Source: Anadara kagoshimensis (taxonomy: Eukaryota > Mollusca > Bivalvia > Arcoida > Arcidae). From it: a stretch of 64,000 bases of DNA. The stretch lies in contig CM037865.1 in assembly GCA_021292105.1 (NCBI GenBank), positions 69,864,356 to 69,928,355 of the forward strand. Reading direction: 5' to 3'. Positions 13,201 to 23,100 of the stretch are shown one piece after another. The position numbers were made by a program, and so were the translations under genes. The notes under the pieces were generated by a model. It did not search any database. It was not told where the DNA came from and was given only the letters and a program-made list of their open reading frames with translations. Positions within the stretch are counted from its first letter, which is position 1; every line of letters starts with the position of its first letter.

Positions 13201-15084
13201 ACAGTACTCTGAGCTATATTGATAAAAGGTTTAAGGCACTAGAATCTCCACCTATAAGTTTGTTTAAAGTGTTCAATCATGTTGAGTGGCCTAAATTTCC
13301 AACACTGTCAAAGTTTGGTATTGAGGAGATTACAGATCTTGTAGATTTCTTTAGACCTTTACTCTCAGAAGCCGAGCAGGGTGCAATCCCTGATCAGTGG
13401 TTAGAACTCAAGGTCAGACTAAATAGGCAGAGAGATATGACACCTTTTGACATTTATACTTCCTTCTTACAGGCAAGGCCTGCAGATTTAACAGCAGTGC
13501 TGTTGCTTGTTGAAATAATGTTTGCTGTCTCACCAAGTACAGCTAAATGTGAAAGAAGCTTTTCTGCAATGAAACGTATTAAGACAAGCTTCAGAAGCTC
13601 ACTGAAACAGTCCACACTTTCTGACTTAATGCGAATTGCTAATATGGAAGTATCACTTGAGGAATTTGACCCTTCATTGTCAATCGAAACTTGGTTAACA
13701 GATGTAAAAACTAAAAGGTACATTGTAAGTCAAAGTAGTACAAGTACATCTCAAGTAGCTGCAAATGCAGAGCCTGATCCAGACATTCAGGATCCAGATG
13801 ACCTACCTGATCTACCTCAGCTAGATCTGAATGCAGTGTTGGAACCTTTTACCGGTAATGAAAGTGTAGAAGAAACAGATGCTGATTCAGTAATGAACAA
13901 ATAGTTCATACCATAACAAATAAAAGAGAAAAAACAACAGAATTGTATTTTTGTTATTTTTATTTCTAATACTGGTACATAATCAATTTACGAAAAATTA
14001 AATCTTGCACGTATGTCACAATATTGTCTTCTACACTTGTGGTGACTGTGCCGAGTTAAATTTCCAAGTGCCGAGTGGTTTTCTTATTCAACTAGGCACT
14101 GTGCCAAGTGGAATTAAAAATTCTATCTAAGGCCTGATCAAAATGATCGTTGTATCAATACCTACAACATTCTAATATACATGCTTATACAAAAAGTTTA
14201 TAGTTTTCGAGATAATTAAACATTTCCGTATTGTTTCGCATCTGTGACCTTGACCTTTGAACCCATGACCTCTTTCTGTACATCAAAATGATCGTTGTAT
14301 CAATACCTACAGCATTCTAATATACATGCCTATACAAAAAGTTTATAGTTTTCGAGATAATTAAACATTTCCGTATTGTTTCGCATCTGTGACCTTGACC
14401 TTTGAACCCATGACCTTTTTCTATATATCAAAATGATCGTTGTATCAATACCTACAACATTCTAATATAAATGCCTATACAAAAAGTTTATAGTTTTCGA
14501 GATAAGTAACCATTTTGGTATTGTTTTACATCTGTGACCTTGACCTTTGAACCCATGACCTTTTTCTATACACCAAAATGATTGTTGTATCAATACCTAC
14601 AACATTCTAATATACATGCCTATACAAAAAGTTTATAGTTTTCGAGATAATAATTATAATCAGAGGTAAAAAAAATTAGGTCACGACCTTCACAATTGAC
14701 CTTGACCTCAATTTGAAGATACTAACAAGAAGATGTCAAAACTGAAAACCCCATGTCATTATCTGGCCAAATAGTCAAGTTATAACAATTTGAAGCTATT
14801 TTACGATTTTTTCAAAATTAAACGCAAAAACGCGTAACCTATTTTTTGTCCGAATTTCACAAAATGAACAAACTATAGGCTAAAGACCCTAGAGAAGCCA
14901 AATATCACATCAGATTTTTTCTCTAATCAATACTTTCGGAGAAGAAGATTTTTTAAGATTTTTGCACCCCTAGGTCACCTTGACCTAGTTATGGTAGCCA
15001 TGGCAACACCACGAACAAATTTGAATTGCACCGACCAAGACATGCATCTGACCAAGTCTCGTTGAAATCTGCCCAGTGGTTCGT

Positions 15085-15126
<42 letters not shown>

Positions 15127-15151
15127 GACAACGACGACGACGACGACGACA

Positions 15152-15193
<42 letters not shown>

Positions 15194-18100
15194 TGGCTCA
15201 GGTGAGCTAAAAAGCCAAAAAAACATATATGATCAACGGAATAACTAAAATATTTACATGTGTTTGTCTATAATATGCTGTATATAGGGACACCTGGTCA
15301 TTTGGTTAGTTACATACTACTGTGTATAAGGGACACCTGCTCATGTGGTTAGTTACAGATTATTGTGTATAAGGGGCACCTGCTCATGTGGTTAGTTATA
15401 GATTACTGTTTATAAGGGGCACCTGCTCATGTGGTTAGTTATAGATTACTGTGTATAAGGGACACCTGCTCATTTGGTTAGTTACAGATTACTGTGTATA
15501 AGGGACACCTGCTCATGTGGTTAGTTATAGATTACTGTGTATAAGGGGCACCTGCTCATGTGGTTAGTTATAGATTACTGTGTATAAGGGGCACCTGCTC
15601 ATTTGGTTAGTTACAGATTACTGTGTATAAGGGACACCTGCTCATGTGGTTAGTTATAGATTACTGTGTATAATTGGGCACCTGCTGATGTGGTTAGTTA
15701 TAGATTACTGTGTATAAGGGACACCTGCTCATTTGGTTAGTTACAGATTACTGTGTATAAGGGACACCTGCTCATATGGTTAGTTATAGATTACTGTGTA
15801 TAAGGGGCACCTGCTCATGTGGTTAGTTATAGATTACTGTGTATAAGGGACACCTGCTCATGTGGTTAGTTATAGATTACTGTGTATAAGGGGCACCTGC
15901 ACATTTGGTTAGTTACAGATTACTGTGTATAAGGGGCACCTGCTCATGTGGTTAGTTATAGATTACTGTATATAAGGGGCACCTGCTCATGTGGTTAGTT
16001 ATAGATTACTGTGTATAAGGGACACCTGCTCATGTGGTTAGTTATAGATTACTGTGTATAAGGGACACCTGCTCATGTGGTTAGTTATAGATTACTGTGT
16101 ATAAGGGACACCTGCTCATTTGGTTAGTTACAGATTATGTGTATAAGGAGCACTTGCTCATGTGGTTATTTATAGATTACTGTGTATAAGGGGCACCTGC
16201 TCATTTGGTTAGTTATAGATTACTGTGTATAAGGGACACCTGCTCATGTGGTTAGTTATAGATTACTGTGTATAAGGGGCACCTGCACATTTGGTTAGTT
16301 ACAGATTACTGTGTAAAAGGGACACCTGCTCATGTGGTTAGTTATAGATTACTGTGTATAAGGGGCACCTGCTCATGTGGTTAGTTATAGATTACTGTGT
16401 ATAAGGGGCACCTGCTCATGTGGTTACAGATTACTGTGTATAAGGGACACCTGCTCATTTGGTTAATACAGATTACTGTGTATAAGGGACACCTGCTCAT
16501 GTGGTTAGTTATAGATTACTGTGTATAAGGGAGACCTGCTCATTTGGTTAGTTACAGATTACTGTATATAAGGGACACCTGCTCATGTGGTTACAGATTA
16601 CTGTGTATAAGGAGTACCTGCTCATTTGGTTAGTTATAGGTTACTGTGTATAAGGGGCACCTGCTCATGTGGTTACAGATTACTGTGTATAAGGGGCACC
16701 TGCTCATGTGGTTAGTTACAGATTACTGTGTATAAGGGGCACCTGCGCATGTGGTTAGTTATAGATTACTGTGTATAAGGGGCACCTGCTCATGTGGTTA
16801 GTTACAGATTACTGTGTATAAGGGACACCTGCTCATGTGGTTAGTTACAGATTACTGTGTATAAGGAGCACTTGCTCATGTGGTTAGTTACAGATTACTG
16901 TATATAAGGGGCATCTGCTCATGTGGCTAGTTATAGATTACTGTGTATAAGGGGCACCTGCTCATGTGGTTAGTTACAGATTACTGTGTATAAGGGGCAC
17001 CTGCTCATGTGGTTAGTTATAGATTACTGTGTATAAGGAGCACTTGCTCATATGGTTATTTATAGATTACTGTGTATAAGGGGCACCTGCTCATGTGGTT
17101 AGTTACAGATTACTGTGTATAAGGGACACCTGCTCATGTGGTTAGTTATAGATTACTGTGTATAAGGGACACCTGCTCATGTGGTTAGTTATAGATTACT
17201 GTGTATAAGGGACACCTGCTCATATGGTTAGTTATAGATTACTGTGTATAATGGGGCACCTGCTCATGTGGTTAGTTATAGATTACTGTGTATAAGGAGC
17301 ACTTGCTCATGTGGTTAGTTACAGATTACTGTGTATAAGGAGCACTTGCTCATGTGGTTAGTTATAGATTACTGTGTATAAGGGACACCTGCTCATATGG
17401 TTAGTTATAGATTACTGTGTATAAGGAGCACTTGCTCATGTGGTTAGTTATAGATTACTGTATATAAGGGGCATCTGCTCATGTGGTTAGTTATAGATTA
17501 CTGTGTATAAGGAGCACTTGCTCATGTGGTTAGTTACAGATTACTGTGTATAAGGGACACCTGCTCATGTGGTTAGTTATAGATTACTGTGTATAAGGGA
17601 CACCTGCTCATATGGTTAGTTATAGATTACTGTGTATAAGGGGCACCTGCTCATGTGGTTATTTATAGATTACTGTGTATAAGGGACACCTGCTCATATG
17701 GTTAGTTATAGATTACTGTGTATAAGGGGCACCTGCTCATGTGGTTAGTTACAGATTACTGTGTATAAGGGACACCTGCTCATGTGGTTAGTTATAGATT
17801 ACTGTGTATAAGGAGCACTTGCTCATGTGTTTAGTTATAAGGGGCACCTACCTATATGGTTAGTTATAGATTCTTGTTTAGAAGGGGCACCTGCTCATGT
17901 GGTTAGTTAATAAGGGACACCTTCTCAAGAGGTTAATAAGGGGCACCTTCTCAAGTGGTTAATAAGAGATACCTGCTAAAGTGGTAAGTTAATAAGGGGC
18001 ACCTGCTCAGGTGGATAGTTAAGAAGGGGCACCTGCTTATGTGGTACACCTGTGTATGTGGCTAGTTTTGAATTCCTTTTGATGATACATACCATATATT

Positions 18101-21100
18101 TGCCTAGCTGATGGTCATGAATGCAAAGTACAGACCAGTCACCACAAGGTCAAACATTGTTTTATGTTAATTCCATTGAAATTGGCTGACATGGACGTAA
18201 GCAATCAAAATCATGTGCATACTGATTTTATCAGTGAGGAAAGGAACAGTTTTATCAACTCAACCAAGTATGAAGTATCAGATTACAGATGGAACCAAAA
18301 ACTAGCCACATTAGGAACAAACCATTGAGTAATAGAGTCATTGAAGCTGGTTGTAAGTTTATGATAATTTGGATTGGATGATCTACTAATAATCAAATAA
18401 GAAAACATCTGAATTACATAAAATAATTGTCATATATCATGTCTTGGGACCATTTGAGCTGGTCAAAATTTTCAAAAGAAATTTTAAGGCAATGTTGCAA
18501 AATAAAATTTTAACCAGCTAAAATGCTGTTTCACTCAAGCAATTTGTCTGTTGCTTGTTCTGACTCATAGAAAACATTGCATACATCATGATTACAATCA
18601 TATATGGTTTGTAGAGAGAAACAATTTATCATTACAGACAAGCAATCACTTTAATACAAATTAAATTGAAATTTGCCTAGTGCACTTTGGAGATAATGAA
18701 AAGTAAAACTTTTTTGATTGACCATATAAAATCAATTTAAATCAAAGTATGTTGTATACTTTTACTGCTGAAACTGCCAATTTAATTCCAAACAGAGATC
18801 TGTATACATTTACTACTGAAGCGACAATCTAATTCCATACAGGAATCTGATGAATTGATTTGAAATCAAACAGAATTTTAACAAGAAATTCTACACATCT
18901 TCTCCATCACAAACCCTTTAACTTTCCTCTCAATGAACAGTTACTGGTACATTGTTTTACAATAGGTTTTAATTGAATCTAGATTCAAGATATCATGTTT
19001 TAAAATGTTTCAGACATGTACCTCTTGATAACCTATGCAGTTTGGAGTTGAGTCATCCCAGTCAAGAATATTTCTCTCATATCAAGACATTGCCAGCTAT
19101 AGGTGATCGTGCAGAAGTTTTGCCTGTATGTTGGGCTGATGGCATTATACAGTAGAGTTTTAATGGTGCCACGTCTACTGTGACATGAGACCTCATTTAT
19201 TTTAAGTTCCCATCCCAAAGAACCGCGACGTCATTTCACAATGCTGATTGCTTTGTGAAAAACAGTCACTACCCATTTTTCAAGTCTTGGGTCAGACCAA
19301 GTCGGGAGTTCACCTCAACCTTTCACTTACGGAGGGAGCACTCTACCAACTGAGCTACAGCAGTGGTTACTATGCAGTGTGGGAGGATCTATAAACTACA
19401 TTGCCATTGGACAGGAATTTTAAGAACTTTCTAATAAAGTAAACCAAGAGTATACAATAAATATAGTCTAATTAAACAAAAACATTAGTGACATACAAAA
19501 ACATAACATAGCTGAGCCTGGTATAGGTAAACAACTTTGACCTGTCCCCGTGACTTTTCATTTAAATATTTATCACGGAGCAAGTACATCTATGTATAGG
19601 GAGCACAGGTGTTTATTTTGTGTGCTTCACGTGATATACTCCCTTCATAGAGTAAACCTGTGCACTATGTATGTATTAACATGGATCTTTGCACTACCCA
19701 TTTATTGGGTGGATCCTCATATATGAATATTCCTAATGAAAGGTCAAGCAGACAGGTCAATGTTGTTTGCCTATACTGACATTGTGTTGTATACAGCTAT
19801 ACTGTATGACAGTATTGATACTTAACAGTTGGCAGTTTCCATTGACTCTAGCACTTATAAGGAAAAATTGAAATATAAACACACTAAAAGGCCTGACAGA
19901 AGATGTCTGCAGCCTAGTCCATCAAAAAACTTTGACCAACAACTTTATCACTGAATGCTGTTGCTAAGAATCAGGTCTACAGCCCAGAGTTTAACAATCA
20001 TTCCTTAACCAAGATTTTCTTAACTTAAATCTGGGAAAATTTCAAAACTTAATAATTTTGTTAATTTTTAAAATGTTTAGGAATTTAAGGTGTCATTTTG
20101 AAGATCACTTCTAGCTTAAAACATTTGTTTATAGTTTTGCCAACACCATTTCTTAGTAATATCAAAGAAAAGATTACAAAATATTGTTAAATTTAAGCTA
20201 AAGAAAGTCTTAGTTAAAGAATGAAAGTGAAACCGGGGCCGCTCTCTGGAAAAAAAACAACCAAATTTTGAGTTTGATCTGTACGTTCATGTTGTCATCT
20301 GAAAGTCACCAGGGAAAAGACCAAAACAACAAAACACAAACTATGTGTGTGTTATAAAATGAACAAGTGTTGACAACCATAATCAGTAAAGCCTTTGGGC
20401 CAGGTGAGCTGATAGTATATACAAGAGAATGCTTACCGCCATAGACAGAAGAATGTAATAAACAGAGATCCATTTGTGGTCAAGAACAGGGTAGACAAGG
20501 CCGTCTCTTGTATGAATTTCTTCTTAAAGTATTCTTTTCCCTTCCTTCTCAATAAAGCGGCAATCTGCAAGATAAGAGGAACATTTCAATTTTCAACACG
20601 GCATCACAACTGATACCAATTCCTTGGCAATGAAGTATTGTGTAATAAAGGGAAATAACTCTGTCAAATTGGGTTTTGCCAGTTAGAAAACATGAACTTG
20701 TCAAAAATCTCATCTTCATAAACTCTTAAATCAAGTTTTATTAAGTTAAATTCTGCTAAGAAATAAAGTTTTTAGAGCACTGACAAGGAATGTGCAACAA
20801 CGTACGTACACATGTACATGTATGTGACAAATCATATATTGCCTCCAAACTTCATTTGCAATGGGATTAAAAGTAAATCCAAAAAAAGAAGCCAATCCCA
20901 AAACAGCTGAGAACTATGTGGACAGCTAAATCTCTAATGACAATTTTTTTTAAAAAGTGGATTGTGTCTGTATAACACGAATGATGCCCCTGTCTGACCA
21001 TTGAAATTAAAGGTATGTCACAGTATTCAAGCATCCAAGGAAATATCAATTATGTAGCTGTAAGATAGCTGGACAAGTCCTTATCTGGACAGATGAATGG

Positions 21101-22935
21101 ACAGATAGACTAATGGTTTGATTGATTGATTAGGGTTGTACGTCCCAGTCAAGATAATTTCACTTATACCGAGAGGTAGGCAGCAATAGGTAAAGTGGAA
21201 GAAATTTTTACCTTTGCAGCATGTTCAGGGCAATTAGCAGGGAGGGTTCTTTAATTTGCCATGCCTAGTAGCTACCATGACATGGGCATCAGTTTTTAAG
21301 TTCTCTTCCTAAGGACCCAGTGACTTTCATTTTTAAATATGGTGCTTGGTGAAAGTCTTGGTCAGACTCCGGCTGAGGTTTGACCCACAACCTCCCATAT
21401 ATTGAGCGAGCACTTTACCAACTGAGGTACTGTAGTGGTTTATAGACTAATGGATGGACAGGGATAAGTTATTTTGCCTGCTCTGTATATATAAGGGACA
21501 TACCACAGGTATTGTTTAAGTTATCAAATCATACAGTTATACAAATAAGCAAACAAACATTGACCATAAAGCCAATTCACAAGGTTGAGCACTAACTTTA
21601 CACCCTGGCAGATTTTGGAAGAGAAGGCAATTTTTGTTCCATAAATAAAGGATTAATATAATCTACTCCTACTGTGTAGTAAAGACAAAGAAATCTTAAC
21701 CTTGGAGATGAGATTCTTTATTTTCCAGACCGAGCCTTGCTGAGAATCTTATCCCAAAGTTTAAGATTTCTATGTCTTCATCACAAAGCAGGAGTTGATT
21801 CCTTTTCTCACATATCCAATATTTTTCTGTTTTGTGAATGTTTTATGGCAACAAATATCTTAAAACTATACAAAAAGGTGCACTGATTGCTTTTGCAACC
21901 AATAACGTCACAATCTAAATTGCTGATGTCACAATCAAAGTGGTATTGTGCTGTCATAGCGCATGTAGCTCTAGGGTAAGACAGAAAAATCTTACCCTGT
22001 TAAAACATGGGATTTTCTTGTCCCACATAGGAGAAAATCTTATTTTGCTAATTAAGTCTGTTTCAATTGCTTCTAGTTGCAAGTGCCTTTATCGTGGCCA
22101 CATCTTTCTTTTAACTCTATAGATGTGTTTTTAGCATGCACTAAAACACAGGATCTTGGTTATGGGCAAGTCCTAAAGAATACTCTAGCAATGAGCTTTT
22201 TACTGCTCCAGTATGACAAGTTTAGGTACCTGGGTAGAATTGGGTTTGAAACCTGACCAATACCCCACATATGCAGCACATACACAGTAATCGTTTAATT
22301 GTAGTGGGACTGAGCTAGTCATGGTGTTGTGTTGTATATATGGATTAACTACGGATTAGCTTTCTGGTTCTGATCTTTTAGTCTTATGGTGCATTTTTGC
22401 GGGAAATTTGTCACCTCTGGTGGTGCATTTTTGCGGGTAATTTGTCACCTCTGGTGGTGCATTTTTGCGGGAAATTTGTCACCTCTGGTTTTTATATCTG
22501 CTACAAAACATTTCACACCACCACATAAAATGGAAATATCTGTACAGTACATAACTTTAGGAGATAATTTTTCTAAGATTTCGATGTTGTTTTGAGCTTT
22601 GACTATTTCTATGTGTCCCTCAATATTTAAAGATTTACTTTCAGCAATGCACTTGAAAATGCTTTGTGTGCTATACGGTGCAATAAGCTCAATAAAAATC
22701 AGCATTTTTTGTTACTTTCAATTTCGTTATGCACCCCCCCCCCCCCCCCCCCCCCCTCTGTTTTACCATGCATTTTGCAAAAACTAACCAGATACAGAGG
22801 TCCGTATATCATTAGACCCTGTTTAAACACTTCTAAAACAACATCTGCCGTTGCTTGTTTGCATGACGGAGTCCAGGTATGGCCCAATTCATAACATGTA
22901 AACTCTAAAGATGTGGGTTTACTGAGTATCGCCAT
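4145..22935 (-). CDS. TMEM135: TMEM135 homologue, 5' part of gene (exons 1, 2, 3a/3b)
   Basis: This is the gene-level entry for four coding segments on the minus strand. Joined, they match the N-terminal ~120 residues of vertebrate TMEM135, a multi-pass membrane protein of peroxisomes and mitochondria linked to organelle dynamics and lipid handling. Exon 1 ends in ...IYGPLYL and exon 2 starts IAALLRRK, mirroring the vertebrate IYAPLYLIAAILRKRK. Exon 2 ends ...FFCLW plus two bases and continues into exon 3, RKLLG or RKITG (vertebrate RKILG). Splice sites all obey GT-AG and phases agree (exon 1 ends phase 0; exons 2 and 3 end with two bases of an Arg codon). Intron 1 is 2224 bp and intron 2 about 15.2 kb. 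Exons after the Arg of ERKSR were not found and should lie left of the window. The hAT transposase in intron 2 runs antisense to this gene. Recognition is by recalled homology; no alignment was run. Confidence 0.9.
5127..5216 (-). CDS. TMEM135: TMEM135 exon 3a (diverged duplicate of exon 3)
   Basis: A 90-bp open segment with a strong acceptor (tttgttttgtctttcag|A) and donor GACAG|gtatta. In the phase dictated by exon 2 it encodes an Arg, then KITGFYFYLNAMLCGIP, and ends ALALSVERKDR. It aligns to the same vertebrate segment (RKILG...LPASYVAILIERKSR) as exon 3b. By eye about 13 of 30 residues are identical to 3b, including K, G, FY and the VERK-R end. It is one codon shorter than 3b and less like the vertebrate sequence. 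Intact frame, splice sites and hydrophobicity argue for a working alternative exon rather than a dead copy, but expression is not shown. It sits 889 bp upstream of 3b in transcription order. Confidence 0.8.
6281..6413 (+). repeat. Dispersed repeat, copy 1 (inverted partner at 10363-10490)
   Basis: Landmarks TTTGGCATTATAAAG, TTTGGACTTGAAAA, GTAAGATTACAAAG and GGGGCATTATAATGAAG recur in reverse complement at 10.4 kb. Confidence 0.6.
6588..6690 (-). mobile_element. SINE fragment
   Basis: GACCCAGTCAAAAATTTCAC and CCAGCTATAGGCGAAAGTC match the tail half of the two SINE copies at 19 and 21 kb. Confidence 0.45.
10363..10490 (-). repeat. Dispersed repeat, copy 2 (inverted)
   Basis: Reverse complement reads TTTTGGCATTGTATAGG ... 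CAGACTTCAAAAGTAAGG ... GAGGCATTGTAAGG, matching the 6.3 kb copy. Confidence 0.6.
10731..11170. repeat. 145-bp tandem repeat, left block (3 copies)
   Basis: Copies are marked by CATCTGTGACCTTGACC at 10832, 10977 and 11122, exactly 145 bp apart. Each contains TGTATCAATACCTACAAC, ATACATGCCTATAC and TATAGTTTTCGAGATAATTA motifs. Confidence 0.9.
11535..13904 (+). CDS. hAT transposase, intact (TTF/BED-like zinc finger + RNase H-like + hAT dimerisation)
   Basis: A 789-codon single-exon frame. It catalyses cut-and-paste transposition in the nucleus. The N-terminus is basic and lysine-rich (nuclear-localisation-like, about residues 52-76). A zinc finger follows, with Cys99, Cys102, His133 and His139 in the TTF/BED-like arrangement. 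The catalytic core shows LADGSTD (Asp250 with Asp254 nearby), NFDGAS (Asp320), the hAT HCVAH block (His348, Cys349, His352) and TRWVASRHRAL. Glu673 lies in the CERSFS motif, followed by the hAT C-terminal dimerisation region (about 640-705). The tail is acidic. No internal stop or frameshift is seen, so the enzyme may be active. It resembles the ZNF862/SCAND3-like hAT group of metazoan genomes. Start chosen as the first Met of the frame; a possible poly(A) signal follows at 13919. Confidence 0.95.
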   Translation: MSKKRKQAVLFDFEFLKSKKETDKEENTDQTPVDPDDDHEQVAGGSMSKPASKRKLPATESKKSEVHDKPKKKVRKFNPEWKKKFPWVDYDENSDTMFCLYCRKYPLIADQKSTLFIGTGSGGNFREESLVFHRKSAKHMACEGKWNVENKITAPLDKLLVEMSKNLDETAKRRTSALFNTAFYIAKENVSFSKFKNLCHLQVKNGVDLGTMYQNVDGCINMIKSIATTEKSKVSNDLVNKARFISVLADGSTDSAVIEQETVYVRFVGEDGLPKTQFVDIVPLSSANSDGVLKGIDTGLENVGLTREKVDSKIVGCNFDGASVMMGSKSGVSSKIKERLGRGLIIIHCVAHNLELAVLDAVKGISYLSTFQSTVQQVYKFYYYSPKRRRELVEIASVLEEASITQTGLQKTRWVASRHRALVALEKSFPTVVYHFNHSASIGKGEDRAKAKGIVKELCSERFVRFLHFMIDVTKVLSDISKQFQNDHLFISDVSVKLEVCLLKLLELKDGNGEFTTKLTSNLCNSELMCGKTNSQKVKITKSTMHFDTLFNSFIDSTLSYIDKRFKALESPPISLFKVFNHVEWPKFPTLSKFGIEEITDLVDFFRPLLSEAEQGAIPDQWLELKVRLNRQRDMTPFDIYTSFLQARPADLTAVLLLVEIMFAVSPSTAKCERSFSAMKRIKTSFRSSLKQSTLSDLMRIANMEVSLEEFDPSLSIETWLTDVKTKRYIVSQSSTSTSQVAANAEPDPDIQDPDDLPDLPQLDLNAVLEPFTGNESVEETDADSVMNK
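13919..13924 (+). terminator. Poly(A) signal of the hAT transposase
   Basis: AATAAA 15 bases after the transposase stop codon, inside the element. Confidence 0.6.
14137..14652. repeat. 145-bp tandem repeat, right block (3 copies plus a partial)
   Basis: CATCTGTGACC at 14239, 14384 and 14529 continues the 145-bp register of the left block after the hAT insertion is discounted. The last copy breaks off after the GAGATAAT motif. Confidence 0.9.
15113..15151. repeat. (CGA/CAA)n trinucleotide run
   Basis: ACGACGACGACAACGAC-type run inside the end of the bivalve repeat; it is often found at this place in copies of the family. Confidence 0.85.
15276..18062. repeat. 43-bp minisatellite, roughly 60-65 copies
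   Basis: Unit of the type TTAGTTATAGATTACTGTGT followed by ATAAGGGGCACCTGCTCATGTGG. Variants recur: GGGACACC, GGGGCACC or GGAGCACTT; CATTTGG with TTACAG against CATGTGG with TTATAG. The last ~200 bp (from about 17830) are degenerate, shortened units. It lies in intron 2 of TMEM135. Confidence 0.95.
18063..19049. other. Intron 2 of TMEM135; nothing recognised
   Basis: Unique-looking AT-rich sequence between the 43-bp minisatellite and the SINE. Confidence 0.5.
19050..19368 (-). mobile_element. tRNA-derived SINE, copy 1
   Basis: On the minus strand it starts with a tRNA-like A box (GTAGCTCAGTTGGTAGAGTG). A body follows that is shared with the 21.1-21.4 kb copy (landmarks on the plus strand: CCCAGTCAAGA, GCAATAGGT or GCTATAGGTGA, AAGTTCYCWTCC, CTTGGGTCAGAC). 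Diverged. It lies in intron 2 of TMEM135. Confidence 0.7.
20389..20412. mobile_element. Truncated end of the GCTCAC/GTGAGC bivalve repeat
   Basis: The stretch AAGCCTTTGGGCCAGGTGAG matches the 3' terminal hairpin of the 10.6-15.2 kb element. It lies directly beside TMEM135 exon 2. Confidence 0.5.
20437..20564 (-). CDS. TMEM135: TMEM135 exon 2
   Basis: A 128-bp exon with acceptor ttatcttgcag| and donor GGCG|gtaagc. It encodes 42 codons plus two bases, starting IAALLRRKGKEYF and ending NGSLFITFFCLW followed by CG of a split Arg codon. Vertebrate TMEM135 has IAAILRKRKLDYY and NGALYMAFFCILR at the same place. The second half is hydrophobic and likely the first or second membrane segment; the start is basic and probably cytosolic. 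The other two frames are not needed, and the frame joins exon 1 in phase 0. A truncated end of the GCTCAC/GTGAGC bivalve repeat abuts the exon on the intron 2 side (20389-20412). Confidence 0.93.
21116..21440 (-). mobile_element. tRNA-derived SINE, copy 2
   Basis: Same family as the 19.05 kb copy. The minus-strand head holds TACCTCAGTTGGTAAAGTGC and the 3' end has an (ATCA)n-type tail (plus strand TTGATTGATTGATTAGGG). It lies in intron 1 of TMEM135. Confidence 0.72.
22386..22487. repeat. 34-bp tandem repeat, 3 copies
   Basis: GGTGCATTTTTGCGGGWAAT units start at 22388, 22422 and 22456 (34-bp spacing), in intron 1 of TMEM135. Confidence 0.9.
22735..22756. repeat. (C)22 homopolymer
   Basis: 22 C on the plus strand, so a G22 tract in TMEM135 pre-mRNA, about 33 nt after the exon 1 donor. 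Confidence 0.9.
22789..22935 (-). CDS. TMEM135: TMEM135 exon 1 (start codon, 49 codons)
   Basis: The exon begins MAILSKPTSLEFTCYELGHT and ends MIYGPLYL, matching the vertebrate N-terminus (MAALSK..., NCYEIGHTWHPSC, IYAPLYL). It corresponds to the N-terminal cysteine-rich TMEM135 region; Cys14, His19, Trp21, Pro23 and Cys25 are conserved. The start was chosen because homologues begin at this Met and its context is strong (A at -3, G at +4). The frame stays open upstream to another Met at 23052, so an N-terminal extension cannot be excluded. The donor is CTG|GTTAGT, with the GT at 22788-22787. A run of 22 C (G on the transcribed RNA) lies about 33 bases inside the intron. Confidence 0.92.
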
Positions 22936-23100
22936 ATTTTCACCTTTGGACTCTAAATTTATCCAATCAACGACGAGCTGTATATTCAGCGCGAAACCGC
23001 GAAACCAGGAAGTGCAGTTTGTAAACAAAAATACACGTGGTTTGAACAGCATGTAAACAAAGAATTCACGTGTATTGATTTCTTTTTTACGGGAATGCGA
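22936..23100 (-). promoter_or_regulatory. Probable 5' UTR / promoter-proximal region of TMEM135
   Basis: Sequence just upstream of the TMEM135 start codon. It is richer in CpG (several CGCG and CGAAACCGCG blocks) than the AT-rich surroundings and holds two CACGTG E-box-like sites (about 23033 and 23068). No TATA box or transcription start was identified. It also stays open in the TMEM135 frame up to 23052. Assignment is by position and composition only. Confidence 0.35.

Larger units (their letters stand above)
11171..14136 (+). mobile_element. Complete hAT-superfamily DNA transposon
   Basis: A 2966-bp element. Imperfect terminal inverted repeats: the left end reads CAGGGCTTCGAT and the right end reads CAGGCCTTAGAT on the opposite strand (10 of 12 match). 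It is flanked by the 6-bp direct repeat ATCAAA (11165-11170 and 14137-14142). It sits inside the 145-bp tandem array of a bivalve repeat. Removing the element plus one ATCAAA restores the 145-bp spacing exactly (CATCTGTGACC at 11122 and 14239), which fixes both boundaries. The subterminal regions share an identical 16-bp direct repeat GTGCCGAGTTAAATTT (11257-11272 and 14048-14063) and several CACTCGTCC/GACGAGTG motifs, plausibly transposase binding sites. One intact transposase gene fills the middle. Confidence 0.93.
10629..15211. mobile_element. Bivalve non-autonomous repeat with 145-bp tandem core, interrupted by the hAT element
   Basis: It begins with a short hairpin (AGGCCC-GT-GGGCCT, 10632-10645) and ends with a long one (GCTCACTTGAGCC...GGCTCAGGTGAGC, 15179-15207). 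In between are a tandem core, a unique part with several GACCTTGACCT motifs, and a (CGA/CAA)n run just before the end. I recognise this layout as a common dispersed bivalve repeat. Terminal hairpins and tandem cores recall Helentron-type or pearl-like non-autonomous elements, but I cannot assign the class. The hAT insertion is younger than this element. Confidence 0.75.

Noticed and set aside
12131..13723. Minus-strand frames of 89-146 codons
   Set aside because: Antisense shadows of the hAT transposase frame.
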